A stretch of 29,416 bases of DNA from JAUYIW01 sp043818555 (GTDB lineage: Bacteria > Patescibacteriota > Patescibacteriia > UBA9934), in assembly GCA_043818555.1 (NCBI GenBank), contig JBDRFP010000030.1, positions 1 through 29,416 on the forward strand, in the 5' to 3' direction. The translations under genes were made by a program, and so were the position numbers. Under the pieces are notes generated by a model. The model saw only the letters and a list, made by a program, of their open reading frames with translations. It did no database searches and was not told where the DNA came from. This document shows positions 1-7,924 of this stretch, one piece after another; positions within the stretch are counted from its first letter, which is position 1; every line of letters starts with the position of its first letter.

Positions 1-516
1 ATCGTCACAGTCATGGTCATCGTGGTCTCCGCCCTCCGACTCGTCCGAATCGGCCTGGTCAGCTTCGGCCTCGTCTCCTTCGCCCTCGCCGTCCATGAGC
101 TTCTTGAGCTGCTCGGCGACTGACAAGCGTTGCTTCAGCTTGCCTACTTCGCGCTCAGCGTCCACGACCTCCTTCTTGAGCCTTTCCGTGCAGCCCTCTC
201 CCCCGAGGCTGGCGGCGATCGTTGCAAGGGAAACATACGCATCAAGCAGCAACCCCATCCTGTGGTCCGCCACCAACTCCCTGTCCGGGGCACCGCCGGC
301 CATCGTTATAAGCGCGCCAGCGCTAAGGTCATCAAGCGCCTTTCGCCGGAATATTATGCCAACGCCACCCCGCGCCTCGACAATGATGTCCATACTGAGT
401 TCCACGCACTCGTCGCAAATATACACGCTCGGCCCTTCGATAATCAGCTCCACTTCCGTCGTGTGCTTACTACAAAAGCTGCACCTGAGCTCGCCCCGAC
501 CCGCTGCTTCCTTCAT
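1..516 (-). CDS. Orphan ClpX-type zinc-finger protein (partial, C-terminus off the left edge)
   Basis: The minus strand encodes at least 172 residues from an ATG at 516, preceded by an excellent Shine-Dalgarno (AGGAGGAAGGAAG). Residues 12-37 carry C-x2-C-x18-C-x2-C with the flanking words EGPSVYICDECV, which is the hallmark of the N-terminal zinc-binding domain of the ClpX unfoldase. In ClpX this domain dimerises and binds substrates and adaptors. Here no Walker motif or AAA+ module follows. The chain continues with about 60 ordinary residues, a short coiled-coil-like stretch (about 119-145) and a very acidic tail rich in D, E, G and H. The zinc-finger assignment is firm. The function (adaptor, decoy or regulator of a Clp machine) is inference. 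It sits downstream of yidD but has its own promoter. GC content and translation signals differ from the neighbouring rnpA block, so it may be acquired. Confidence 0.85.
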   Translation of the reverse strand, partial: MKEAAGRGELRCSFCSKHTTEVELIIEGPSVYICDECVELSMDIIVEARGGVGIIFRRKALDDLSAGALITMAGGAPDRELVADHRMGLLLDAYVSLATIAASLGGEGCTERLKKEVVDAEREVGKLKQRLSVAEQLKKLMDGEGEGDEAEADQADSDESEGGDHDDHDCDD

Positions 517-553
517 CTTCCTTCCTCCTGTTGTTTGAATGAACGTTGTTGAT

Positions 554-582
554 TGTTTATCAAAAAATGCCTAAAATGTCAA
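554..582 (-). promoter_or_regulatory. Promoter of the zinc-finger gene
   Basis: On the minus strand TTGACA (582-577) is followed by a 17-bp spacer and TAAACA (559-554), with TGA directly before the hexamer (extended -10). It lies about 40 bp upstream of the ATG at 516. The same arrangement, exact TTGACA with N17, recurs before other strong-Shine-Dalgarno genes in this window. Confidence 0.55.
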
Positions 583-612
583 GCGGGCGACCTGAAGGTC
601 GTCCCTACATCC
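583..612. repeat. Dispersed GTAGGG/GACC palindromic repeat
   Basis: GGCGACC-TGAA-GGTCGTC forms a stem-loop followed by CCCTAC twice. Read on the minus strand it begins GTAGGGA...GTAGGGACGACC, resembling the GTAGGGGC palindromes at 17989-18093. It fills the space just downstream of the yidD stop codon and has no T-run, so it does not look like an intrinsic terminator. Confidence 0.55.
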
Positions 613-849
613 CTACGGCTTATCGATACCGCCGTCAGTCCATGGATGACAGTGTAAAACTCGCCAAACTCCCTTAGAATAGCCTCTTACTATGCCATGC
701 TTCAGCACCGCCTGTCGGCAATACTCGCTGCACGATGGATAAAACCTGCAACATCCGTGGGGAAATAAAAAAGAAAGCGGTCCGTGATCAAACGAGACCG
801 TTTTTTGGTAGATTATAATTGGGATCGTGGCGATCTTCCTAATCATCAT
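613..849 (-). CDS. yidD: YidD, membrane protein insertion efficiency factor
   Basis: This 78-residue protein matches the YidD family along its length. It has an N-terminal amphipathic stretch (IATIPIIIYQKTVS), the cysteine-containing core CCRFYPSCSEYCRQAV, and the C-terminal words GVWRVLHCHPWTDGGID. The family assists YidC/Sec insertion of membrane proteins at the inner membrane. The start ATG overlaps the rnpA stop as ATGA, which suggests translational coupling. The usual next gene, yidC, is not here; the downstream neighbour is the zinc-finger protein. Confidence 0.95.
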   Translation of the reverse strand: MMIRKIATIPIIIYQKTVSFDHGPLSFLFPHGCCRFYPSCSEYCRQAVLKHGIVRGYSKGVWRVLHCHPWTDGGIDKP

Positions 850-1184
850 AGTAGTTTAGCCTTCTTGAGCACGCCTATCGGCCTCTTTTCCTTGTCAGCA
901 TACTCCAAATCAACAGCCTTAGACGATGTCAGCAACACCACATCGTAACCAGGCTTGATCTGATCAAGCGCCAGCCTCACAATCTCACGATAATGACGCT
1001 TAACTCGGTTTCGCTTCACCGCGCTCTTGTGAACCTTCAGCCCAACCGACACAGCAAACCGCGAAACATCTAAATCGTTTTTGCGATATTTAACTCCGCA
1101 CACAGAATCAAAAACACTATTGCCCTTTTTTACAACGGCTTTGATGTCTGCGTCATGTTTGAGTCGATGTTTTGGGGGGAGCAT
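846..1184 (-). CDS. rnpA: Ribonuclease P protein component
   Basis: The 112-residue product has the RnpA layout: N-terminal LPPKHRLKHDADIKAV, a central strand region, and the RNR signature KSAVKRNRVKRHYREIVR at about residues 53-70, which contacts the RNase P RNA during tRNA 5' maturation. Length is typical for the family. It sits between rpmH (80-bp gap) and yidD (4-bp ATGA overlap) in the usual order. No separate promoter is obvious, so co-transcription from upstream of rpmH is likely. Confidence 0.96.
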   Translation of the reverse strand: MLPPKHRLKHDADIKAVVKKGNSVFDSVCGVKYRKNDLDVSRFAVSVGLKVHKSAVKRNRVKRHYREIVRLALDQIKPGYDVVLLTSSKAVDLEYADKEKRPIGVLKKAKLL

Positions 1185-1264
1185 GTGTACAGAGTATCAG
1201 AAAGTGAGAGAAGGTGAAAGAGGTGAGAGAAGGCGCAAACGAAAAACGAGGAGCGAATCCTCGT

Positions 1265-1417
1265 TTATCTTGGGCGGGCGCTTACTGCCAGTCGCTTGCG
1301 GCCTTTTGCGCGGCGGCGCTTTAGCGTTGCGCGTCCATCCTTGGTTCTCATGCGGACCATGAAGCCATGCTTCTTTGCCCGCTTTCGTTTCTTTGGTTGG
1401 TATGTTCGTTTTGGCAT
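1265..1417 (-). CDS. rpmH: 50S ribosomal protein L34
   Basis: The minus strand from the ATG at 1417 reads MPKRTYQPKKRKRAKKHGFM and ends KRLAVSARPR, a complete 50-residue L34. The protein is very basic and typical of the family in the large ribosomal subunit. There is no Shine-Dalgarno. Immediately upstream (from 1434) is a four-copy 20-bp array in the sense orientation, with 16 bp between the last AAAC and the ATG. The gene heads the rpmH-rnpA-yidD block facing away from dnaA, the classic origin arrangement. Confidence 0.97.
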   Translation of the reverse strand: MPKRTYQPKKRKRAKKHGFMVRMRTKDGRATLKRRRAKGRKRLAVSARPR

Positions 1418-1430
1418 ATTTCAATAGACT

Positions 1431-1510
1431 GAGGTTTATTGTCGGTCTGCGAAGTTTATTATCGATGGACGAGGTTTACTGTCCCGCAGCCTAGTTTATT
1501 GTCTAAAAGT
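1431..1510 (-). promoter_or_regulatory. Four-copy 20-bp array upstream of rpmH
   Basis: Four units of exactly 20 bp start at 1431, 1451, 1471 and 1491. On the plus strand each unit begins with a variant of GAGGTTTATTGTC (GAGGTTTATT, GAAGTTTATT, GAGGTTTACT, CTAGTTTATT), and the remaining bases are unconserved. On the minus strand, the rpmH sense strand, the motif is GACAATAAACC. The same sense-strand motif at 19-21-bp spacing precedes four other starts in the window. A two-helical-turn period suggests protein sites on one face of the DNA, but the factor is unknown. Confidence 0.8.
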
Positions 1511-1779
1511 ATGCGCACAATAACATGGGAGCCGAAATCCGTCAAGCGCTTGCATGTTATCCACTTTTGAACCACAATTATGCACACCCTTTCCACATCA
1601 GCTGCAGATAACTAGCACTTGTCGCCTGTGGATATCTGATGTAAGATGTGAGCAGGTTGGTTACGGAACTACAGATCCTTACGGAACTACAGAACTTTGG
1701 AGTCAACAGATATTGAACTCGTTATCCCATATTTCCGTATCATCCGCAGGCCCGAAACGACCTCAGTTAACCGAACCCT
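1511..1779. other. Candidate oriC spacer upstream of dnaA
   Basis: The gene-free spacer between divergent rpmH and dnaA holds DnaA-box-like 9-mers: TTATCCACT at 1557-1565, a perfect TTATGCACA at 1578-1586, and TGTGGATAT (reverse of ATATCCACA) at 1627-1635. A tandem repeat follows at 1661-1696. Position, boxes and gene order fit an origin, but no clear AT-rich unwinding element was located, so the second spacer at 3178-3523 may share the function. Confidence 0.6.
1661..1696 (+). repeat. Two-copy 18-bp tandem repeat
   Basis: TTACGGAACTACAGATCC (1661-1678) is followed directly by TTACGGAACTACAGAACT (1679-1696); the first 15 bases are identical. Its core GAACTACAGA reappears as an 8-bp tandem repeat inside the secreted-protein gene at 22402-22424. 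Confidence 0.75.
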
Positions 1780-3177
1780 ATGGATACTCATCAACTTTGG
1801 CAAGCCACTCTGGGCGAGCTTGAGCTTAAACTAAGCAAAGCTCACTTTACCACATGGTTTCGTAATACTTTTATCGCAAATTTTGATGAATCCCAAGTTG
1901 TGATTGGCGTGCCAAATACTTTCACCAAGGCTTGGCTGGAAAAAAAATACCATAAGGAAATTTTAAACTCGATCCAAAACATAATCGACAAGCCAATCAA
2001 GGTCTTAACTTACCGTGTTGAAACCCGCACAATAGCTCCAATCCAAATTCTTGGAGAATGCGACAATGCCGAGCTCCAGCAGGCACGCTCAGGAGACGAA
2101 GACCTTGGGTTCACCACTGCGTCACTGCCAGCTCCTGCGCAGGCCCACTCAAAAGGCTTCATTAATACAAACTACACATTCGACACTTTTGTCGTAGGAA
2201 AACAAAACGAACTGGCATACGCTGCCGCGCAGGCTGTTGCGGCTCAACCCGGAGGTACTTACAATCCGGTTTTTGTTTACGGTGATGTGGGGCTTGGCAA
2301 AACCCATCTTTTGCACTCAATAGGCAACGAAATGGTCAGCCGTAAAAAGGACACTAGGGTCCTTTATGTTACCTGCGAACAGTTCACAAACGATTTTATC
2401 CAGGCGGTTCGCACCGGTAAAGCAAAAGAATTTAAGGATCGCTACAGAACAGTCGATCTGCTACTAATCGACGACATCCAGTTTATTACAGGCAAAGAGG
2501 GAACGCAGGAGGAGTTCTTCCACACATTCAACGAGCTGCACAATGACAATAAACAGATCGTGATTTCGTCTGACCGTCCGCCAAAAGCCATTGCGGCGCT
2601 TGAAAAACGGTTGCTTTCCAGGCTTGAGTGGGGGATGCTGGTAGACATCGGCGCTCCAGATCTTGAAACTCGCATAGCTATCCTCCAAATCAAGTGTCAG
2701 GACAAAGGCGCCAGCCTCGACCGTGAAATATTGCACCACATTGCTTCGCGAATCCAGTCAAATGTGCGCGAGCTTGAAGGCGCGCTCAATAAAATCATTG
2801 CTGTACATCAGTTTAAAAACCTGACACCGTCAGTTGAAACCGTCGCGCCTATCCTTGAAAGCTTTGAGCTGTCAAACATTAAGCGAACAGTGTCTGCCAA
2901 GCAAATCATTTGTACTGTTTCAGAATATTTCGACATTGCAATCAGTGATGTGCTAGGCAAAAGCCGAGAAAAGCGTCTGGCGTTCCCTCGGCAAATAATA
3001 ATGTTCCTGCTTCGTGAGGAAATGAGGAGCTCATACCCATCAATCGGCTCTGAGCTCGGCGGCCGCGATCACACAACAGCAATGCACGCCTACACAAAAA
3101 TTCTAAATCAAATTAAAGAAGACGAACAATTAAAAAGAGACTTGGATCTAATCAAGCAAAAGCTGTACTCGGGGTAA
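1780..3177 (+). CDS. dnaA: Chromosomal replication initiator DnaA
   Basis: The 465-residue protein has all DnaA domains. Residues 1-80 are domain I (LWQATLGELELKLSKAHFTTWF). A variable linker follows to about 125. The AAA+ module has Walker A GDVGLGKT (about 168-175) and Walker B LLLIDDIQF (about 227-235). The C-terminal helix-turn-helix contains the signature GSELGGRDHTTAMHAY (about 421-436), which reads DnaA boxes. It binds the origin, unwinds it with ATP and loads the helicase. The usual Walker A word is GGVGLGKT; here the second residue is D, which should be tolerated. The ATG has no Shine-Dalgarno upstream. Boxes at 1557-1635 and 3271-3381 flank the gene, so autoregulation is plausible. 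Confidence 0.98.
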   Translation: MDTHQLWQATLGELELKLSKAHFTTWFRNTFIANFDESQVVIGVPNTFTKAWLEKKYHKEILNSIQNIIDKPIKVLTYRVETRTIAPIQILGECDNAELQQARSGDEDLGFTTASLPAPAQAHSKGFINTNYTFDTFVVGKQNELAYAAAQAVAAQPGGTYNPVFVYGDVGLGKTHLLHSIGNEMVSRKKDTRVLYVTCEQFTNDFIQAVRTGKAKEFKDRYRTVDLLLIDDIQFITGKEGTQEEFFHTFNELHNDNKQIVISSDRPPKAIAALEKRLLSRLEWGMLVDIGAPDLETRIAILQIKCQDKGASLDREILHHIASRIQSNVRELEGALNKIIAVHQFKNLTPSVETVAPILESFELSNIKRTVSAKQIICTVSEYFDIAISDVLGKSREKRLAFPRQIIMFLLREEMRSSYPSIGSELGGRDHTTAMHAYTKILNQIKEDEQLKRDLDLIKQKLYSG

Positions 3178-3523
3178 CCCAACTCCCACAGGCGCACCTA
3201 TCACAAAGAAACAATGCCCCAGGCCCACACATTAAAAGTCAGCAATATGTGGCCGCGCCCACAAATGAGCTGTGCACAAGGTATGCATAAACCACCCCAC
3301 GCCGGTTGATAAGCTTGTTGATCAAATGTATGTAACTCGGTGAGATAAAAAAAATCTAATTTAGTTAACACCTTATACATATTTCCAACAACCACCAGTC
3401 CACACAGGTCGCTTCAATATCTTCAATCACAACAGCCCTAAACCCACTTTTCCACTCCATCCACACCCCCTACTATTACTACTGTATCCATACTTTTAAA
3501 ACTAATACATAATAACTAGGCCT
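3178..3523. other. dnaA-dnaN intergenic region, possible origin component
   Basis: This 346-bp spacer has no convincing gene. It carries near-match DnaA boxes (TGTGCACAA 3271-3279, TATGCATAA 3282-3290, TTATACATA 3373-3381), an A-rich run at about 3343-3356, and a C-rich plus strand from about 3385 to 3480 (CCACC, CCAC, CACACCCCC words). A -10-like CATAAT at 3508-3513 lies 10 bp before the dnaN GTG. Together this fits an origin or a dnaN promoter region. Confidence 0.5.
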
Positions 3524-4666
3524 GTGAAATTATCATGCACCAAGGAGAATCTAGCACAAGGTCTCGCAATAACGAGCCATATTAGCACCAAGAATGTAAA
3601 TCTACCGATTCTTAATAATGTGCTAATGCGTGTTGATGGAGGGGGTCTCAAATTAATATCAACAAATTTGGAAATTGCAATTACATGCAATGTCCGTGGG
3701 AAGGTTGAGCAGCAGGGGGAATATACAATCCCATCAAAACTGTTCTTTGATTTTGTAACTTTACTGCCAAACGAGCGGGTTGATATCGACCTGCTTGATG
3801 ACGCGATATCTGTAGCTTGCGGATCGGCAAAGACAAAAATTATTGGAATTAGCTCAGGTGAGTTTCCACTTGTCCCACCGGTAAGTGGAGGAACCAAGTT
3901 TTCTGTAGGCGTTGATGGATTTAGAAAGGCCTTATCGCAAACGCTTTTTGCAACCGCAACAAACGAATCACGACCCGAGCTTTCAGGAGTGTACATGGCT
4001 TTTGCAAATGAAGAGGATTCAAAGAAGACCATTACACTTGCGGCAACCGATAGCTACCGCCTTGCAGAGGCAGTGGTGGCGGTTGTTGATGGAAGTAAAA
4101 CAAATACAAGCGTTATTGTGCCCCAGAGGACACTTTCTGAGTTGAATCGTGTGTTTGCTGTATTTCGTGATGATGTTGAAGCGCCTGATGTTGTTGAAAT
4201 TGAACTGGCTGATAATCAGATTGTGTTCCGATATGGTTCAGTTGAGCTAACCTCGCGCACAATTGAAGGAAAGTACCCAGACTACAAACAGATTATTCCA
4301 GAGAAGGTAATTACAACCACTATTGTCGACCGAGTAGGGCTTGTGCAGGCCGTGAAGACAGCTAGTTTGTTTGCAAAGACCGGTTTGTTCGATGTTGAGC
4401 TTAGTGTAAACACTGATTCTGGTCAGTTAGACTTATCTGCAAGCGACGCTACGCGTGGGGAAAATAAAGTTTCACTCGATTCTGAGATTACAGGCAGTGA
4501 AAATCGTATCACGCTCAATTATCGGTATCTGATCGACGGCGTAAATGCGATTACATCAGATAGAGTAGCGTTGCAGCTCATCGATGGGGCAAATCCGTGT
4601 ACTATTTTGCCGCACGAAAAGGCCGACGAGAAGTACCGATACATTGTGATGCCGATTAGGCAGTAG
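3524..4666 (+). CDS. dnaN: DNA polymerase III beta subunit (sliding clamp)
   Basis: The 380-residue product begins MKLSCTKENLAQGLAITSHI from a GTG at 3524 and ends YRYIVMPIRQ, both typical of DnaN. Three clamp repeats are recognisable, including LPILNNVLMRVDGGGLKLISTNLEI in the first and YPDYKQIIPEK in the middle domain. It forms the ring that tethers replicative polymerase to DNA. GTG is preferred because the family N-terminus begins at that codon. There is no good Shine-Dalgarno, and a -10-like hexamer lies only 10 bp upstream, consistent with a short or absent leader. A bidirectional terminator follows at 4708-4741. Confidence 0.97.
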   Translation: MKLSCTKENLAQGLAITSHISTKNVNLPILNNVLMRVDGGGLKLISTNLEIAITCNVRGKVEQQGEYTIPSKLFFDFVTLLPNERVDIDLLDDAISVACGSAKTKIIGISSGEFPLVPPVSGGTKFSVGVDGFRKALSQTLFATATNESRPELSGVYMAFANEEDSKKTITLAATDSYRLAEAVVAVVDGSKTNTSVIVPQRTLSELNRVFAVFRDDVEAPDVVEIELADNQIVFRYGSVELTSRTIEGKYPDYKQIIPEKVITTTIVDRVGLVQAVKTASLFAKTGLFDVELSVNTDSGQLDLSASDATRGENKVSLDSEITGSENRITLNYRYLIDGVNAITSDRVALQLIDGANPCTILPHEKADEKYRYIVMPIRQ

Positions 4667-4707
4667 TTCAATCACAAAAGAGCCTAAAGGAGCTTAAGTG
4701 AGCTTAA

Positions 4708-4741
4708 TAAAAAAGACGGGCCGTTGTGGCTCGTCTTTTGA
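4708..4741. terminator. Bidirectional intrinsic terminator between dnaN and the PBP gene
   Basis: AAAAGACGGGCC-GTTG-TGGCTCGTCTTTT forms a strong stem with an A-run on the left and a T-run on the right. It can end both the dnaN transcript and the convergent transpeptidase transcript. Confidence 0.85.
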
Positions 4742-4748
4742 TTAATAA

Positions 4749-7667
4749 TTATTCCTCGCTTTCCCCCTCAACCAACATCAGTGCAGCTTCGCTTGCAGGA
4801 TCTTCGACGCTCACAGTCACGGGTTCAGTGTCTACTTGTTCAACCCCATCTCCGGTTGCATGCGCAACGATCATATATTTAGCCGGGTTAGGTAAGGTCC
4901 AGTCGACCGCAGTCACCGCTCCGGCATTATCGACGCTCGCAATGGTGGAAATTGTCCCAGTCCAAATATTTTGAGCCGTTATCCATAAATGATTGTAGCT
5001 TGTTGCGCTCGCCAGCTCAACAACAACCTGATACACATCTTCGGTTTTTACAATCGTCTGGGCATCGAACGGATTCACAATTGCGAAGTTGCCGCTAGAC
5101 CCGGCCTCGTTAATATTTATCTTAATCGATTCGTTGTTTGAGTTGTCAATGTCGTCGTACGCGACTACTGTCAGCACATGCGACCCCATATTCACCCAGC
5201 TCGGCAGCGTAAGTGTCGTCCCGCTCCTATCGTAATCCATAGCTATGAAAGAGCCGTCGATCTGGTACTCAATTCTATTGATTCCGCGCGGCGCACTTGC
5301 GAGAATCTCCACATCAAATGTACGACCAACGCTGTCTCCCCTGCTAGGCGACTGAATACTGAGCTCCGGCTTATTGCCGGGTGTGTGCAGGTCGTCCTCT
5401 TCTGTCGGCACGTCACAAATCTCAAGCGGCACCTCGCCCTCTTCCAGATCGGTATTATATTCAGATAAGTATTCCTGCACAGCATTCTCCCACGGCTCAT
5501 AATATGGATTATTTGGTGGGTCAGGCTCGGCTCCGAGGGGGTCGGATGTATCCACAAAGTGCAAAATTGTATGATACTGCCCGCACATTTTCTCTTCGAC
5601 AAAGCGTTCAGGCGTTTCCTCGGTCGCCAACTTACCAGACACTAAGTCGATCCTCACAAGCTCGGCGGGGATAGACCCGTCAAGGATTGCCTTGCCGGTT
5701 GTGGGTATTTCAGGCGAAGTGAAGTATTCTACATTGCTTCCCGCAAGCGCGTTTCGCATAAACTCGTTCCACACAGGAGCCGCAACAGACGACCCGCCGG
5801 ATCCGCGGTTCATTGCGCTGCCATCGGTGTTGCCGGTCCAGACGCCGGCCACGAGCGAAGGCGTGTATCCGACCGTCCAGGCGTCGTTGTAGTCGTTTGT
5901 AGTACCTGTTTTTGCCGCAACGGGCCGGCCACCAAGCGTGAGGAGGCTGCCTGCGCCAAAGAACGGCGCGCGCGCAGCGTCATCTGAAAGCACATTTGTA
6001 ATCATGCGCGCAATATTTTCATCCAGAGCCTCTTCTCCGTCGTCCACCTCCCACTCCTCAAGTACCTCTCCGTCCGGATCCTCAACTTTTAGGATTGAAA
6101 CAGGTTCGTGGTAGACTCCCTCGGTTGCAAAAACGCCATAGGCTCCGACGTGTTCGATGAGCTTGACCTCGCCACCGCCCAAAACTACGGCAAGTCCAAA
6201 TCGTGATCGGTCTTCAAAAGTTGAGTAGTGGAGTTTTTCAGCAAACTGAAGTCCGTTTTCAATTCCCAGGAGGTAAAGCATCTTTACTGCCGGTATGTTC
6301 AGAGACCCCTGGAGGGCTGAGCGAATAGTAACTGGGCCGTGCTCTTTGAGATCGTAGTTTTTTGGCGAGTAGTCGCCGGTCGGAGTTGGGTGTGTGGTTT
6401 CAACGTCCCATAATATTGTATTTGGCGTGTAGCCAAGCTCAAACCCAGCAGCATAGACGATAGGTTTAAAGCTTGAACCCGGCTGGAGCGGGCGCATTGT
6501 AACATTCACCTGGCCGTCAATTTCGTCATCAAAATAATCAGCCGACCCAACCATTGCCAAAACCTCACCAGTGTTCGGGTTGAGCGCCACCAAGCCGGAA
6601 TTATTGAACCCATAAGATTCGCCCCTGGTCTCTCTATTGGCTTCAATCGCAGCTTCGGCAAAGCCCTGCTTTTCGTAATCAAGAGTTGTAATAACCGTAA
6701 GTCCACCCTGTTCCACTCTGCGCTGGTCATATGTTTCTTCAAGCTGCTCTTTTACCCAGAGAACAAAGTGCGGAGCTTCAATTCCGGAAATGCTCACTTC
6801 AACGGCAGAGTCCTCGGCAATTGCAGTCTCTGCTTCGGCTTCCGTAATGTAGCCAAGTTCTGCCATGTCGCCCAAAATCCAGTCGCGTCGAGCCTTTAGA
6901 GCTTCGGGATCGTTCAAGTACATCGTAGGCGCCTGCGGTAGGGCTGCTAGCGTTGCCGCTTCGGCAAGTGTAAGGTCTTCCACATGTTTTTTGTAGTAGG
7001 AAAGCGATGCGGATTCGATACCGTAGTTGGTTGATCCGTATGGGATCTCGTTCATGTAGAGCTGGAGGATTTCATCTTTGGTGTAGCGGCGCTCAAGCGC
7101 AAGCGCAAGCACGATTTCTTTGATTTTTCGAGTATAAGTTTTCTCGTTTGTGAGGATTGCATTTTTGACAAGCTGTTGGGTAATGGTTGACCCTCCCTGC
7201 CCGGTCGGGTCAAGCGTTGCAACGTTTAAGAAAATTGCGCGCAGGATTCCTTTGTAGTCGATCCCGCCATGGGTGTAAAATTTTCTATCTTCCGCGGTAA
7301 CGGTTGCGTGCTCAACATAGTCAGGGATTTCCTCAAGCGTGACCAGGGTTCGTTTTTGGTCGCCCGCGATTTCGTATAGAAGATGTTCTCCGGTGCGGTC
7401 ATAGATTTTTGTGGACTGGGCAACTTCACGGTCATTGAGCGAGTTTGGATCCGGTAGGTCGCGGGATATCCAGGCAAACATTCCAAGAAATAAAATCGCG
7501 CAAAATAGGAAAACAGCGATCGCTGCAAGGATAATATTTTTGATCAGCGTTTCTTTGGTCCATTTCGCGCTCTTAACTTTATTGAGCAGGCGCTTGCCAA
7601 GCTGTGTTGATATTCTGCGCTTTTTTCTCGAGGCCCAAGTCTGGCCTCGGCTGTATTTTTTTGCCAT
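4749..7667 (-). CDS. Penicillin-binding protein 1A-type transglycosylase/transpeptidase
   Basis: From the ATG at 7667 the protein is 972 residues. It has a basic cytoplasmic N-terminus (MAKKYSRGQTWASRKKRRIS), one membrane anchor (about 41-67) and a GT51 glycosyltransferase domain with TAEDRKFYTHGGID (catalytic Glu about 126) and GGSTITQQLVKN. The transpeptidase domain has PGSSFKP (Ser398, Lys401), SLN (from 455) and KTGTTND (from 586). The C-terminal 250 residues contain an Ig-like repeat (PELSIQSPSRGDSVG onwards) and a second beta-rich segment, resembling the C-terminal domain of PBP1C/BiPBP proteins. It polymerises and cross-links peptidoglycan outside the membrane. The frame stays open 25 codons further upstream, but the basic MAKKYS start fits better. 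Confidence 0.95.
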   Translation of the reverse strand: MAKKYSRGQTWASRKKRRISTQLGKRLLNKVKSAKWTKETLIKNIILAAIAVFLFCAILFLGMFAWISRDLPDPNSLNDREVAQSTKIYDRTGEHLLYEIAGDQKRTLVTLEEIPDYVEHATVTAEDRKFYTHGGIDYKGILRAIFLNVATLDPTGQGGSTITQQLVKNAILTNEKTYTRKIKEIVLALALERRYTKDEILQLYMNEIPYGSTNYGIESASLSYYKKHVEDLTLAEAATLAALPQAPTMYLNDPEALKARRDWILGDMAELGYITEAEAETAIAEDSAVEVSISGIEAPHFVLWVKEQLEETYDQRRVEQGGLTVITTLDYEKQGFAEAAIEANRETRGESYGFNNSGLVALNPNTGEVLAMVGSADYFDDEIDGQVNVTMRPLQPGSSFKPIVYAAGFELGYTPNTILWDVETTHPTPTGDYSPKNYDLKEHGPVTIRSALQGSLNIPAVKMLYLLGIENGLQFAEKLHYSTFEDRSRFGLAVVLGGGEVKLIEHVGAYGVFATEGVYHEPVSILKVEDPDGEVLEEWEVDDGEEALDENIARMITNVLSDDAARAPFFGAGSLLTLGGRPVAAKTGTTNDYNDAWTVGYTPSLVAGVWTGNTDGSAMNRGSGGSSVAAPVWNEFMRNALAGSNVEYFTSPEIPTTGKAILDGSIPAELVRIDLVSGKLATEETPERFVEEKMCGQYHTILHFVDTSDPLGAEPDPPNNPYYEPWENAVQEYLSEYNTDLEEGEVPLEICDVPTEEDDLHTPGNKPELSIQSPSRGDSVGRTFDVEILASAPRGINRIEYQIDGSFIAMDYDRSGTTLTLPSWVNMGSHVLTVVAYDDIDNSNNESIKININEAGSSGNFAIVNPFDAQTIVKTEDVYQVVVELASATSYNHLWITAQNIWTGTISTIASVDNAGAVTAVDWTLPNPAKYMIVAHATGDGVEQVDTEPVTVSVEDPASEAALMLVEGESEE

Positions 7668-7889
7668 AAGTATGTCGGTGGGGCTTAATACGACTGAGTA
7701 ATTTAGTAATTGGGTTATTAAGTGATCAAAAAACTCAATCACCTAATCATTGCACGCCATTGACCAAACACTCAATCATTTTTCGGTGTCAATTTAACGA
7801 TACCCTGATCTTATCTTATTTTTGGTCGGATTGCAAATCCTCCCCCTACAATTAAGTGGCCAGTCTTAGCAAAATATCGCCAATTTTCG
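7668..7889. other. Intergenic spacer with degenerate ACTCAATCA words
   Basis: No gene is seen here. The stretch contains several related words (GACTGAGTAATTTAGTAATTG, AAGTGATC, ACTCAATCACC, ACTCAATCATT) that recur in two other spacers (about 9998-10076 and 19361-19378). The PBP promoter should lie here, but no clear consensus pair was found. Confidence 0.4.
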
Positions 7890-7918
7890 TTGACGAAATG
7901 GCTAAAATGTGCTATATT
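7890..7918 (+). promoter_or_regulatory. Sigma70-type promoter of the 3D-domain gene
   Basis: TTGACG (7890-7895), a 17-bp spacer and TATATT (7913-7918) with TGC immediately before it (extended -10). This is among the best promoter matches in the window and predicts a transcript start near 7925, giving a leader of about 150 nt. Confidence 0.75.
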
Positions 7919-7924
7919 GTACCC

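Noticed and set aside
95..552. Two plus-strand frames of about 140 codons at the left edge
   Set aside because: They are antisense to the zinc-finger gene, which has a real motif, promoter and Shine-Dalgarno.
1431..1510. CRISPR array
   Set aside because: The period is 20 bp with a motif of only about 10 bp, no full-length repeats and no cas genes.
1511..3523. Plasmid-type iterons at the origin
   Set aside because: The nearby 20-bp array also occurs before four unrelated genes, so it is not origin-specific; only the DnaA-like boxes are counted as origin signals.
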